This document shows, in pieces, positions 1 to 6,291 of a stretch of DNA of 25,496 nt (positions within the stretch are counted from its first letter, which is position 1; each line of letters begins with the position of its first letter). The translations under genes were made by a program, and so were the position numbers. Source of the stretch: a virus; IMG/VR virus record IMGVR_UViG_3300029349_000009, positions 1,151 to 26,646 of that record. The stretch is one strand, 5' to 3'. The notes under the pieces were generated by a model. That model ran no database searches, was not told the DNA's origin, and was given only the letters and a program-made list of their open reading frames with translations.

Positions 1-287
1 TCAATTACAATACTTAAATGCTTATCTGTCTCAGCAGCTTCTTTTCTACATATTGCCGCACACTCTTTACGTACTTTGGCTTCAAAAGTTTTTTCGCGCT
101 CATCATGCGAAGTCTGGTCAGACATCACTGCTCTAGCTAATGCTTCACAAGTTGTCAGCTTATTTTTCAGCTTGTCGTGCAACGGTTCCCAGTACTCCAT
201 GTCAGCGGGAGTTGCCTCAAAGTTTGGGTTTTCTACTAGCTGCTCAATTAGTCGCAGCTTTATTTCAAGCCTGTCGTCTTTAGTCAT
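1..287 (-). CDS. Hypothetical early protein, 3' end beyond the window
   Basis: An open frame reads leftwards from ATG at 287 to the window edge with no stop, giving at least 95 residues beginning MTKDDRLEIKLRLIEQLVEN. The start is supported by a strong SD (GAGGTGA, 3 bases upstream of the ATG). The visible product is hydrophilic, charged and probably mostly helical (rich in K, E, L, A), with no membrane segment and no motif I recognise. It is the last visible gene of the leftward early operon and follows the 42-aa membrane ORF by about 12 bases. The plus-strand frame covering 76-303 is its shadow: it has no SD and a Ser-rich, non-natural composition. That this is a gene is quite sure; its function is unknown. 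Confidence 0.75.
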   Translation of the reverse strand, partial: MTKDDRLEIKLRLIEQLVENPNFEATPADMEYWEPLHDKLKNKLTTCEALARAVMSDQTSHDEREKTFEAKVRKECAAICRKEAAETDKHLSIVI

Positions 288-299
288 TTCTCACCTCTT

Positions 300-428
300 C
301 TAAAATAGCCACCACCCCACTAAAAGCGTGGGGAGCCAGTACAATGCCGTTAATGCACCACCAATTAAAATTACAGCAAGCAAGATCAAACAGGCCAGCG
401 CACAATTTACAATGTTGTCTTTAGTCAT
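300..428 (-). CDS. 42-aa membrane protein
   Basis: ATG at 428 overlaps the TGA of the upstream gene (ATGA), and a stop follows at 300, giving MTKDNIVNCALACLILLAVI and then a second hydrophobic stretch ending LVGWWLF. Almost the whole protein is hydrophobic, compatible with one long or two short membrane helices with a short charged N-terminus. Purine-rich GAGGGA and GAAAAG upstream could act as SD, and translational coupling is likely. The C-terminal codons contain a perfect GC-rich inverted repeat (CCCCAC at 315-320 with GTGGGG at 328-333). The N-terminus MTKDN resembles MTKDD of the next gene downstream. A small phage inner-membrane protein is the best description; no specific role such as holin or host-takeover factor can be assigned. 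Confidence 0.55.
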   Translation of the reverse strand: MTKDNIVNCALACLILLAVILIGGALTALYWLPTLLVGWWLF

Positions 429-820
429 CTTTTCATTTCCCTCATTTCTAGCATAGCGTCGGCCATTGCGTAAGAATCAAGCGCGACACCCATGCGCCAA
501 TGCTCGTCGGGAAAGCATTCGCACTTATTAAGATTAACTTCCATCGCCCTCGCTGCGAAGTAGTCGCGCATGGTTATGCCAACTTCACGAACGTCTTGCA
601 ACTGTCCGATAATTGGAAACGCTGTCTTACCATTGTTAATCACATTAGTCATATCTTTCTCGCTCTCTTTTTGACGTGCTTTATACAGTCTTTCTAATGC
701 AGCCTCGACTGCGATCACTTCACACGTAGTAGCCATAAATGCGGAGTTGTTGCAATAATCAACTAGCGTTTCTACTACAAGCTCTAGCTCTTTATACTTG
801 TCTAGCTCTTCTTTATTCAT
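425..820 (-). CDS. Conserved phage hypothetical with GITMRDYFAA motif
   Basis: 131 residues. The ATG at 820 overlaps the preceding TGA (ATGA) and has an SD (GGAGA about 8 bases upstream). Residues 1-58 look helical and charged. Residues 81-93 read GITMRDYFAARAM, a signature I recognise from many small uncharacterised proteins of tailed phages, and the C-terminus (about 115-131) is a Met/Ala/Glu-rich helix. No catalytic motif, signal peptide or membrane segment is seen. It sits inside the early operon between two other small uncharacterised genes, suggesting an accessory early function. Family membership is recalled rather than searched; the gene call is firm, the function unknown. Confidence 0.8.
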   Translation of the reverse strand: MNKEELDKYKELELVVETLVDYCNNSAFMATTCEVIAVEAALERLYKARQKESEKDMTNVINNGKTAFPIIGQLQDVREVGITMRDYFAARAMEVNLNKCECFPDEHWRMGVALDSYAMADAMLEMREMKR

Positions 821-1050
821 TTGTAGTTCTCCAATAAGTATCCATATATCTCATCATTGTCTGCTTGTGTAACTTTCTTTTCTAACCACTTGGCTTTGTA
901 TCCTTTTCTGTCTAATAGTTCCCAATTAAGTTGTGCTGAATAACCTGAATGTTCCCATGTGGATTCTTCTTCAGGCTCATACATTGTAATGCCTATCTGA
1001 CACGGAATGCCGTGTAACCTGTAGTCAACAATGTCTATGTAGCTAGTCAT
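817..1050 (-). CDS. Conserved small phage hypothetical (IDYRLHGIPCQI)
   Basis: 77 residues starting MTSYIDIVDYRLHGIPCQIG. ATG at 1050 is preferred because a near-perfect SD (GAGGTGA) lies 5 bases before it. A GTG at 1059 in the same frame would overlap the upstream stop but lacks an SD. Its elements resemble a phage hypothetical family I recall: a DxxxHGIPCxI N-terminus, a Tyr/Trp-rich middle, and WELLDRKGYKAKWLEKK at about residues 46-62, which looks like a small alpha/beta fold. It stops by an ATGA overlap with the 131-aa gene. It has no membrane segment and no assigned role. Confidence 0.75.
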   Translation of the reverse strand: MTSYIDIVDYRLHGIPCQIGITMYEPEEESTWEHSGYSAQLNWELLDRKGYKAKWLEKKVTQADNDEIYGYLLENYK

Positions 1051-1055
1051 TTTAC

Positions 1056-1394
1056 TCACCTCACTTTGGGGCAGAATTTATCTACCAATTCTACGCTTGT
1101 TTTAACGGTCTCAAAAAACTCAGGTGACAATTCGCCAATCTCATGGAATACACGGCGCTCAACTGATTTCAAATCAGCAAGAAATTCTCGCAACAAGCCT
1201 TGCCTTCGTTGTGCCTCTTCTTTAATGAACGGCATAAGCGTATTTACTAATGCACTGGCTTCAGCCATAGTTAGTGCTAAATAGGCCGCTGAATCATCGT
1301 TTTTACTTATTTGCACACACACACCACGTCCATTACCGCCCCAAAATTTGCAAGCAGTATGTTCAGTCATTTCGGTTTCTATTTGCGTACTCAT
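1056..1394 (-). CDS. Conserved phage hypothetical (KFWGGNGRGVCVQI)
   Basis: 112 residues. Residues 16-29 (KFWGGNGRGVCVQI) begin a short beta-rich region, followed by a helical part with ALTMAEASALVNTLMPFIKE and a charged region (EEAQRRQGLLREFLADLK). The protein ends in FCPKVR. I recognise the layout as a common uncharacterised protein of phage early regions but know no function. The ATG overlaps the upstream stop (ATGA) and AAGGA lies about 9 bases upstream. A second ATG at codon 9 (MTEHTACKFWGG) is a possible alternative start but has no SD. It is part of the densely overlapped early operon. Confidence 0.75.
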   Translation of the reverse strand: MSTQIETEMTEHTACKFWGGNGRGVCVQISKNDDSAAYLALTMAEASALVNTLMPFIKEEAQRRQGLLREFLADLKSVERRVFHEIGELSPEFFETVKTSVELVDKFCPKVR

Positions 1395-1906
1395 GTGTTT
1401 TTTTCCTTTAGTTTAGCTTCGACTGCGCGTATCAAGTCAAAAACGCCACTCAACTCATACGATTCAATTTGATATTTTAAGTGTTCGTCAGCAAGTGCCC
1501 GCATTTCCTCATTCGTCAGCCCTTGCCATTCGCGCTTTGGCGGAACGGTGTAAAGCGGAACAATCTCAGCAATACCGTTCTGTACCCAAGGATCGGCGCG
1601 TAACTTCTCAATCTTGCTTTCAAACGTTGACCATCCCGTAGGCGCAATTTCGTCGCTGATTGACTTGCTATTTATTGCACGAATTACATACGCCACCGGG
1701 TCTTGCTCTGGCGTTAATGCGGCCTCTATCTCTTGCTGCACGTCAGTAAAACGCTGCGGTGGCTCTGGCTGCGCCAGCCTCTCGCCTAGTGCGGCGATGG
1801 CTTCGCTGTGTCCATCCAAGTCTTTGTTTGAGTTTGAATATGGATGTGCTTTTATCAGCGCCTCCAGCGCTTGCTGCATCAGTTTACGGTCAATTTTTTC
1901 GTTCAT
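1391..1906 (-). CDS. Conserved phage hypothetical (VPLYTVPPKREWQGLTNEEM)
   Basis: 171 residues. The N-terminal third is helical (LMQQALEALIKAHPYSN, then AIAALGERLAQPEPPQRF). A Pro/Gln-rich linker at about 45-72 contains PEQDPVAYVIRA, then come a middle region and the signature PLYTVPPKREWQGLTNEEMR at about residues 116-135, ending in a helical tail. The combination of LAQPEQ-type linkers, 'PVAY' and 'PLYT.PP.REW.GLT.EE' is very common in uncharacterised proteins of phages and prophages of Burkholderiales-like hosts (recalled, not searched). The linker is probably flexible and variable in length. It has ATGA coupling to the upstream PAPS-reductase-like gene and an SD (AGAG) 6 bases upstream. 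No enzymatic motif is seen. Confidence 0.75.
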   Translation of the reverse strand: MNEKIDRKLMQQALEALIKAHPYSNSNKDLDGHSEAIAALGERLAQPEPPQRFTDVQQEIEAALTPEQDPVAYVIRAINSKSISDEIAPTGWSTFESKIEKLRADPWVQNGIAEIVPLYTVPPKREWQGLTNEEMRALADEHLKYQIESYELSGVFDLIRAVEAKLKEKNT

Positions 1907-2688
1907 GTGTTCTCTTTAATTTCGTTGTTTGCCATTTCGCAGAAAATTCCGCACTGAATTTCTGGTTCATCTTGATAGCGTCCGATGCCGACAGGAAGCT
2001 CATCAAGATAAATGCGCGTAGATTCGCTGCGAGTCATCTTTACACCAAGCGCCCTAGATGCTCCAGCCATCATCCAGAAACGCTCAGGAAAGTCCTGCCT
2101 GATCTTGTTCCAGTAACCAGCACCAGATGCTTTAACGCATCCTATGCAGTTGTTATGCTTGTACCCTAGACGGTACATTTCGGGGAGTTTTATCCCTGCG
2201 GTTTGTAGCATAGATAAACAATCGGCGTGACTTAAACCCCGATCAATCAGCGGAACGATGCAATCAATATTGTTGGCGTCTAGAAACGAGTCGTAGCGCT
2301 CTTGTTCCTCCGAGCAGTAGCCAAACACATGGCGATCCGTTGGCCTCTGAAATGCCAAGCGCACTTCTTTTTTTAGCAACATGGTGCAGGGTGCGCCATC
2401 AACTCCACTGATGTATTTGCGCTTTGTGATGACATTAAACACAGAGCCGTCATACTCCTTAGCGATAAGTTTGACGATGGGCTGGCCAAACCAGCGTTCG
2501 CAGTCAGCCGCAAAGCGGTCATTGTCCAAGTGTTCTTCGCGCACTATGCAACGTGCTATGACAACTTCCTGATTTGCAAACTGACTCAGCACCAGTTTGG
2601 TTGCGACGGCGCTTGCTGCACCGCATGAAAACCAGCACACAATGCGCTTTTTTTGGGTGTCGTATGCTCGGTCAGTTTTGTCAGTCAT
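1903..2688 (-). CDS. PAPS-reductase-family (adenine nucleotide alpha-hydrolase-like) protein
   Basis: 261 residues from ATG at 2688, which overlaps the primase-helicase stop with GAGGTG upstream; GTG at 2691 would add one residue. Residues 16-30 form a beta strand followed by the pyrophosphate-binding loop SCGAAS (21-26), the phage variant of the SGGxDS loop of the PAPS reductase / N-type ATP pyrophosphatase fold. Further cysteines lie at 101, 125, 143 and 157, a CxxC (CIGC, residues 181-184) precedes KASGAGYWNKIR, and Cys246/Cys250 are near the end, so a metal or Fe-S site is plausible. The fold activates a substrate by adenylation or cleaves an adenylyl-sulfate. Such genes are common in phages, but whether they act in sulfur metabolism, nucleic-acid modification or elsewhere is unsettled. 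The next upstream gene, which it overlaps, is the replicative primase-helicase. Confidence 0.8.
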   Translation of the reverse strand: MTDKTDRAYDTQKKRIVCWFSCGAASAVATKLVLSQFANQEVVIARCIVREEHLDNDRFAADCERWFGQPIVKLIAKEYDGSVFNVITKRKYISGVDGAPCTMLLKKEVRLAFQRPTDRHVFGYCSEEQERYDSFLDANNIDCIVPLIDRGLSHADCLSMLQTAGIKLPEMYRLGYKHNNCIGCVKASGAGYWNKIRQDFPERFWMMAGASRALGVKMTRSESTRIYLDELPVGIGRYQDEPEIQCGIFCEMANNEIKENT

Positions 2689-4268
2689 CACAACACCTCA
2701 CTTTCATCAGAATAAGAGCATTCCTGTAACATACCCGACTTCGGGCAATATGTCAAGCCAAACGATTCACCAGTTGCTTGTCCGGTGTATCTGTCTTTAA
2801 TAACACGAAACAAGCGCTTGTTCCTTTGCTCTTTGTCATCAGCGTTCTTGTTGCCTTCTATGCCAAACATGAAATGGCTCCAGCGTGCTATAGCCCTGCT
2901 GCCAGTGAAGTCACGCTCACGTACTCTAGCACCTTCCTCGTGGCTATCCCCGCCTGGTGGCGTGGTCAAATGAGACACAAAATGTATGCAATTTTTGTTA
3001 CGTTGCGCAACACTAGCCATATCAGACATAATGCTGTCTAACGCTCTACGCTCATCTTTCTCATCAGCCACCAATGCTGTCAAGTGGTCTAGATAAATCA
3101 TCTTTACGTCATAGGCTTTAGCTAGGAAAACAATCTTTTGTTTAATTGTTTCCCAATCTTTGCTACCAAAATGATTAAAAAGAAACAGTGGCTTACCTGA
3201 TAATCTATTCAGGCTTTCTTCGTAGTGTTCCTTTGTTGTTTTGGTGTGGTATATCTTGCCATCACTCTTACCAGCAATGCGTAGCGCGGTTTCTTTAATA
3301 GGCTGCTCAAGGTAAAACACCCCCACTGGCAAGCCTTGTTCAAGGTCATAGGCTATGCTTTGTGTAAATATGTCTGTCTTACCCATGCCGACACCAGCAC
3401 CAAAGCCATACAATTCCCCTTCACGTCTGCCATGTGTCAGCTTTGTCAATGTAGGAAACACCCACGGAATACCGTCTTTTTCATCAGCCAATAGGCTATC
3501 TAATATGTCAGCAAGCTGGACAATTCCCTCAGGCTTATACTGTTCTGCATTTTTATATGCGGCTAACCAGCCACTAACATCCCCATATAACAAATAGTCA
3601 TTAGCATCCTTGAAAAACCCCCCGCTATGTAATATGTAGGTTTTGTGGGGAATCACATCAGCGCATTCTTTAGCTGCTTTCTTTCCGGGTTCATCACCAT
3701 CAAACGCTATAACAATCTTGTCAAAGCTATCCAGATATTCATATTGCCTCTTAAACGAATCTAAAGCCCCATTAGCGCCGTTTTCTACGCTCACACATGC
3801 TACCGTACCTGCAAGCATCTGGAACGCAGCCAAAGCGTCATATTCGCCTTCTGTGACAATTATGGTTTTGCTGCTGCCAATGGGGAATTTATCTTGACCG
3901 AATAAGCCTACGGTTTTAGAATAACCAGACCAATTAAATTCCTTCTCAGGTGTGCGGTATTTCTTGGCTTTCTTGTACTGAAAGACAACATCGCCATTCT
4001 CAAGACACTCTACCCCATAATGAGAACAAGTTTCTTTTGTTAGCTTGCGAGTTTCCAAAAGGTCTATCACTTTTCTCTCCTGCGGCTGTTGCCGCTGTAT
4101 GTTTTCAAATTGCTGTTGCCGCTGTACGCCTGTTGCCGCTGGTTGGTAGGCATCCTCTGGTGAACACGCGAAGCAATACGAATGACCGTCGCTGTATACG
4201 GCTCTTGCATCGCTGCTACCACACCAGTCACATGCCACATGCTCGACAAACTCGCTGACCTCATTCAT
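2688..4268 (-). CDS. T7 gp4-like DNA primase-helicase
   Basis: 526 residues (T7 gp4 is 566). An N-terminal zinc-binding primase domain has Cys13, Cys16, Cys32 and Cys35. A TOPRIM catalytic domain follows with TEGEYDA (139-145, Glu140) and FDGDEPG (189-195). The RecA-like DnaB-family helicase domain has Walker A GAGVGMGKT (290-298), Walker B MIYLDH (390-395), and a C-terminal DFTGSRAIARWSHFMFGIEG segment (453-472) matching the sensor/arginine-finger region of this family. Together these predict a hexameric 5'-3' helicase that also makes RNA primers at the fork. The start is supported by GAGG 8 bases upstream of ATG 4268. It overlaps the upstream gene by 8 bases and the PAPS-reductase-like gene downstream. 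All key motifs are intact. Confidence 0.95.
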   Translation of the reverse strand: MNEVSEFVEHVACDWCGSSDARAVYSDGHSYCFACSPEDAYQPAATGVQRQQQFENIQRQQPQERKVIDLLETRKLTKETCSHYGVECLENGDVVFQYKKAKKYRTPEKEFNWSGYSKTVGLFGQDKFPIGSSKTIIVTEGEYDALAAFQMLAGTVACVSVENGANGALDSFKRQYEYLDSFDKIVIAFDGDEPGKKAAKECADVIPHKTYILHSGGFFKDANDYLLYGDVSGWLAAYKNAEQYKPEGIVQLADILDSLLADEKDGIPWVFPTLTKLTHGRREGELYGFGAGVGMGKTDIFTQSIAYDLEQGLPVGVFYLEQPIKETALRIAGKSDGKIYHTKTTKEHYEESLNRLSGKPLFLFNHFGSKDWETIKQKIVFLAKAYDVKMIYLDHLTALVADEKDERRALDSIMSDMASVAQRNKNCIHFVSHLTTPPGGDSHEEGARVRERDFTGSRAIARWSHFMFGIEGNKNADDKEQRNKRLFRVIKDRYTGQATGESFGLTYCPKSGMLQECSYSDESEVL

Positions 4269-4485
4269 TGTAAAACCTCATCAAATTAGCCCAAGGATGA
4301 AACACTCCCCCTATTTTTCTGTAGCCCGGTACGTGATCGGGGGAGTATACATTAAACCTCGCATCAAATAAATGCAGCGCGTCAATTTTCTTTATCAGGT
4401 TTCTGTATTTTGATTCATCGCCACTCTGAATTAAAGATTCCCTAATCTCACAAAGTAAGCCCCTATATTCTCTGGCTGCTGTCAT
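4261..4485 (-). CDS. Hypothetical protein, 74 aa
   Basis: 74 residues starting MTAAREYRGLLCEIRESLIQ and ending in an aromatic-rich tail (GVFHPWANLMRFYNE). The N-terminal half is predicted helical and charged, and the rest is mixed. I recognise no family. The ATG overlaps the upstream stop (ATGA) and GAGAG lies about 7 bases upstream; its own stop falls inside the primase-helicase start region (8-base overlap). Position and coupling suggest a replication-accessory or other early protein, but nothing in the sequence proves it. Confidence 0.7.
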   Translation of the reverse strand: MTAAREYRGLLCEIRESLIQSGDESKYRNLIKKIDALHLFDARFNVYSPDHVPGYRKIGGVFHPWANLMRFYNE

Positions 4486-4667
4486 AGCTTGCTCTCTTTA
4501 TCTATAGCCATAACGACTTGTGCAGCTTGATTATACAGCGGTTTATACACCTGATGCTCTTGATTTACGCATACATGCCCCAATAGCTGCATGTACGGGA
4601 TTAACGCATCCCGCGCCTGTAGCAATAGCGTTCTTAGTCGTCTTAGCTCTTCCAATTGCTCATCCAT
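4482..4667 (-). CDS. Hypothetical protein, 61 aa, helical
   Basis: 61 residues: MDEQLEELRRLRTLLLQARD is a strongly amphipathic Leu/Arg heptad-like segment that could form a coiled coil, followed by LIPYMQLLGHV and a second helix (YKPLYNQAAQVVMAIDKES). It has no membrane segment and no recognisable family. AGGAG lies 8 bases upstream of the ATG, just after the stop of the exported-protein gene, and the end overlaps the next gene by ATGA. It is a real gene by SD, spacing and coupling; its function is unknown and a small dimeric protein is the most one can infer. Confidence 0.65.
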   Translation of the reverse strand: MDEQLEELRRLRTLLLQARDALIPYMQLLGHVCVNQEHQVYKPLYNQAAQVVMAIDKESKL

Positions 4668-4670
4668 TTT

Positions 4671-4955
4671 TTATGCTCCTTTATGTTTCTTTCCGTCAAC
4701 GATTAAACAAGCGAGATCATCCTTAGGCACAAACTCCATAATGACAATCTCACCCTTCGGGGTTTCCGCGACTAGCGCAAAGCCTAGCTCAGTTTCAAAA
4801 GAGATTATGCGCTCGGCCTGATGTTGTTTCAGTATTTGCGCCGCCTGTGCTATTGTCATGCACGCCACTTCTTTATAAGCCTGTTCTGCAAATGCTGGCG
4901 CATAAGTACAGGATGCTGCCAGTGTTGTTAGCGCTGCTGCTATATAGTGTTTCAT
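4671..4955 (-). CDS. Predicted exported (periplasmic) protein, 94 aa
   Basis: The N-terminus MKHYIAAALTTLAASCTYAP followed by AFA-EQ is a classic Sec signal peptide: Lys2, a hydrophobic core of about 13 residues, and an AxA signal peptidase I site after residue 23. An 'AASC' at 13-16 is a weak lipobox alternative. The mature part (about 71 residues) has an alpha/beta look, with MTIAQAAQILKQHQ and then strands FALVAETPKGEIVIMEF. It has one Cys in the mature N-terminal region and one near the C-terminus. An exported protein inside an early/replication operon is unusual and could act on the host envelope (for example superinfection exclusion), which is inference. Its mRNA leader holds an intrinsic-terminator-like hairpin (4968-4995). 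It has no strong SD, only AAGAG before the ATG. Confidence 0.7.
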   Translation of the reverse strand: MKHYIAAALTTLAASCTYAPAFAEQAYKEVACMTIAQAAQILKQHQAERIISFETELGFALVAETPKGEIVIMEFVPKDDLACLIVDGKKHKGA

Positions 4956-4967
4956 GTGTACTCTTTC

Positions 4968-4995
4968 AAGAAAGATAGGCGACCCGTAGGCCGCC
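4968..4995 (-). terminator. Intrinsic terminator or attenuator before the exported-protein gene
   Basis: Read on the minus strand, GGCGGCC and GGTCGCC (plus 4978-4984 and 4989-4995) form a 7-bp GC-rich stem with one G-U pair, closed by a C(UACG)G tetraloop of the stable UNCG type. It is followed by the U-rich run TATCTTTCTT. This is a convincing intrinsic terminator 13 bases before the ATG of the exported-protein gene. It could lower expression of everything downstream, including primase-helicase, or act as an attenuator. A TATAAT hexamer at 5050-5055 (minus) lies upstream but has no good -35. Confidence 0.6.
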
Positions 4996-5059
4996 CCTAA
5001 TTATCTTCGGAAAACCCGGGAAAGTAAAGCTAAGAGAGAAGAAAATATCATTATAACGA

Positions 5060-5221
5060 TCAAGCCCCCTCCCATTTTTCTAGCGTCTTGATTACTTCCC
5101 ATACTCTAACCGATACGCTTTCACCCACTCGCTTGCCTCGCACTCTTTCCTCGAATTGCTCGCCCCCTTGCACGTATGGTAGCACGTCATAGAGTAAATC
5201 AATCAGCTTTGCTTTGTCCAT
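5060..5221 (-). CDS. Hypothetical protein, 53 aa
   Basis: ATG at 5221 starts MDKAKLIDLLYDVLPYVQGG, continues through EERVRGKRVGESVSVRVWEV and ends KWEGA at a TGA (5060-5062): 53 residues, charged and mostly helical. An excellent SD (GGGGGGAG, 3 bases before the ATG) supports it. It overlaps the preceding gene by 23 bases, in keeping with the packing of this operon. No family is recognised. It is the last gene before the terminator at 4968-4995. Confidence 0.65.
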   Translation of the reverse strand: MDKAKLIDLLYDVLPYVQGGEQFEERVRGKRVGESVSVRVWEVIKTLEKWEGA

Positions 5222-5360
5222 TGCTCCCCCCTCTCTTTATGAGTTTACAATCTTTTTCTGACAATAGCTCGACCTCTTCCGGCTCTTCAATGAACCTTAC
5301 AAAATCCCTGTCAGTGATATGCTCAAAAACAGACTCGTATAATTTTTCAAGTGTCAACAT
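5199..5360 (-). CDS. Hypothetical acidic protein, 53 aa
   Basis: ATG at 5360 starts MLTLEKLYESVFEHITDRDF and continues through FIEEPEEVELLSEKDCK to a TGA at 5199-5201. The central part is strongly acidic. The gene begins 1 base after the stop of the upstream gene, with GAGG 7 bases before the ATG. The last 8 codons overlap the start and SD of the next gene in another frame, which may explain the low-complexity tail (RGGSNGQSKAD). No family or membrane segment is recognised. The small size and overlap leave some doubt, but SD and spacing favour a real gene. Confidence 0.55.
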   Translation of the reverse strand: MLTLEKLYESVFEHITDRDFVRFIEEPEEVELLSEKDCKLIKRGGSNGQSKAD

Positions 5361-5361
5361 T

Positions 5362-5634
5362 CTATGCCTCGCATATGTCGTAGTCGTTGTCCTGCTCGTA
5401 ATTTAATAAATCGTCATACTCTTTTCGCCATTCTAGGTATTCATAAAAGGCAGCGTCATACGTGCTATCTTCTACAGCTTGCGCCCAGTTTGCCACTTTA
5501 ACAGGGGTAAATTGAAAACCAAACTTAAGCAGAATTTGATACATTTTTTCTTTACAGTGGTCTTTAGCCTTCTCTACTTTGTCGTGCTTTGTGCCGTCGC
5601 GTAAAACAAAAGTTACAGAGTAAATCCGTTGCAT
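5362..5634 (-). CDS. Hypothetical protein, 90 aa
   Basis: Begins MQRIYSVTFVLRDGTKHDKV, a beta-hairpin-like start. A Lys-rich helix (EKAKDHCKEKMYQILLKFGF) follows, then an acidic, Tyr-rich C-terminal half (YEYLEWRKEYDDLLNYEQDN). ATG 5634 is chosen over the in-frame ATG at 5706 because GGAG lies 8 bases before it and because it starts 14 bases after the upstream gene's stop rather than overlapping it by 58 bases. No family is recognised. The high acidity (many D/E at the C-terminus) is a feature seen in small host-takeover proteins, but this is only suggestive. Confidence 0.65.
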   Translation of the reverse strand: MQRIYSVTFVLRDGTKHDKVEKAKDHCKEKMYQILLKFGFQFTPVKVANWAQAVEDSTYDAAFYEYLEWRKEYDDLLNYEQDNDYDICEA

Positions 5635-5648
5635 TTTATAAGCTCCAA

Positions 5649-5840
5649 TTAAAAAGGGTTTGTCCATGTGCTGTAGGCTCTGGCAGATATGCGCCCCTCT
5701 TTGCACAATGCATCAGTGTAATCGTTCCACGCCTCACACTTTGCTACAGTGTCCCCATGTAGCCTTGGATTGCTTGCCAAGGCTTCGCGCCATTGTTCCC
5801 TAAATTCGCGTAAGGCTTCGGCCTTTGTAATTTTACTCAT
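5649..5840 (-). CDS. Conserved phage hypothetical, 63 aa (AWNDYTDALCKEGRIS)
   Basis: 63 residues from MSKITKAEALREFREQWREA, through CEAWNDYTDALCKEGRIS, to the C-terminus YSTWTNPF. The 'NDYTD.L...G.I....Y..WTNPF' ending is a motif I recall from many small phage proteins of unknown function. ATG 5840 is preferred over the in-frame ATG at 5879: GGGG lies 6 bases upstream, and homologues as I remember them begin near here. It overlaps the upstream gene's stop by 8 bases. Predicted helical, soluble, no enzymatic motif. Confidence 0.7.
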   Translation of the reverse strand: MSKITKAEALREFREQWREALASNPRLHGDTVAKCEAWNDYTDALCKEGRISARAYSTWTNPF

Positions 5841-6210
5841 AAGAAACCCCGCTTTCTTCGGGTGCTGGCAGCTCGTCAAGTCTGCCTAGGTTTTTTGCAA
5901 TGTCCCTTAACCATTCCTGATCTTCATGATGCATGCACGAATACTGCTCGACAAGACCATCAAAAAACCCTTCGATTCCTTCGTATGGCGAATAATAAAA
6001 AGACTCTAACTTACCATCGACTACCATGCAGCATTGATAATCACTATTAACTAAAAACACGTAACCGCTTTGCTTATTAAATCCAATTTTTACGCCGTCA
6101 TCATCAAAATCAATAGGCAAGCCGTGAGACCCCCATGCGTTCAGGATGTCGCGCACCATTTCGCGCTCTCGTGCGAATCCTAGTATTTCGCTCAAGTTTT
6201 CAGTGTACAT
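5833..6210 (-). CDS. Conserved phage hypothetical, 125 aa (SGYVFLVNSDYQ)
   Basis: 125 residues. Residues 1-30 are helical (EILGFAREREMVRDILNAWG), then a beta-rich middle has DFDDDGVKIGFNKQSGYVFL and NSDYQCCMVVDGKLESFYYS, and PYEGIEGFFDGLVEQY leads into a C-terminal helix ending in Pro/Glu-rich sequence. The 'SGYVFL.NSDYQ..M' and 'SPYEG.EGFFDEL' signatures are familiar from phage hypotheticals of unknown function. The start has GGGG 6 bases upstream. It is separated from the clamp-like gene only by the 22-aa ORF and a short spacer. Confidence 0.75.
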   Translation of the reverse strand: MYTENLSEILGFAREREMVRDILNAWGSHGLPIDFDDDGVKIGFNKQSGYVFLVNSDYQCCMVVDGKLESFYYSPYEGIEGFFDGLVEQYSCMHHEDQEWLRDIAKNLGRLDELPAPEESGVSYE

Positions 6211-6222
6211 AATAAACCCCTT

Positions 6223-6291
6223 TCAAATAAGACAAACAAACAGCAAAACAGATATAAATGATAGACCTGCTAGGATGTCGTCGGCGCTCAT
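6223..6291 (-). CDS. Putative 22-aa membrane peptide
   Basis: ATG at 6291 overlaps the TGA of the clamp-like gene (ATGA) and is preceded by AAGGTG at a 5-base spacing. It encodes MSADDILAGLSFISVLLF plus VCLI, then TGA at 6223-6225. The product is a short polar N-terminus followed by a single hydrophobic helix of about 15 residues. The only evidence is the SD, the ATGA coupling and the coherent hydrophobicity. It could be a chance ORF in the 77-base gap. Confidence 0.4.
   Translation of the reverse strand: MSADDILAGLSFISVLLFVCLI

Noticed and set aside
76-303. Plus-strand 75-codon frame.
   Set aside because: It lies opposite the minus-strand gene with a strong SD, is Ser/Phe-rich and has no SD. 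It is a shadow.
1048-1059. GTG at 1059 as the start of the 817-1050 gene.
   Set aside because: It has the GTGA overlap but no SD, while ATG 1050 has GAGGTGA at a good distance.
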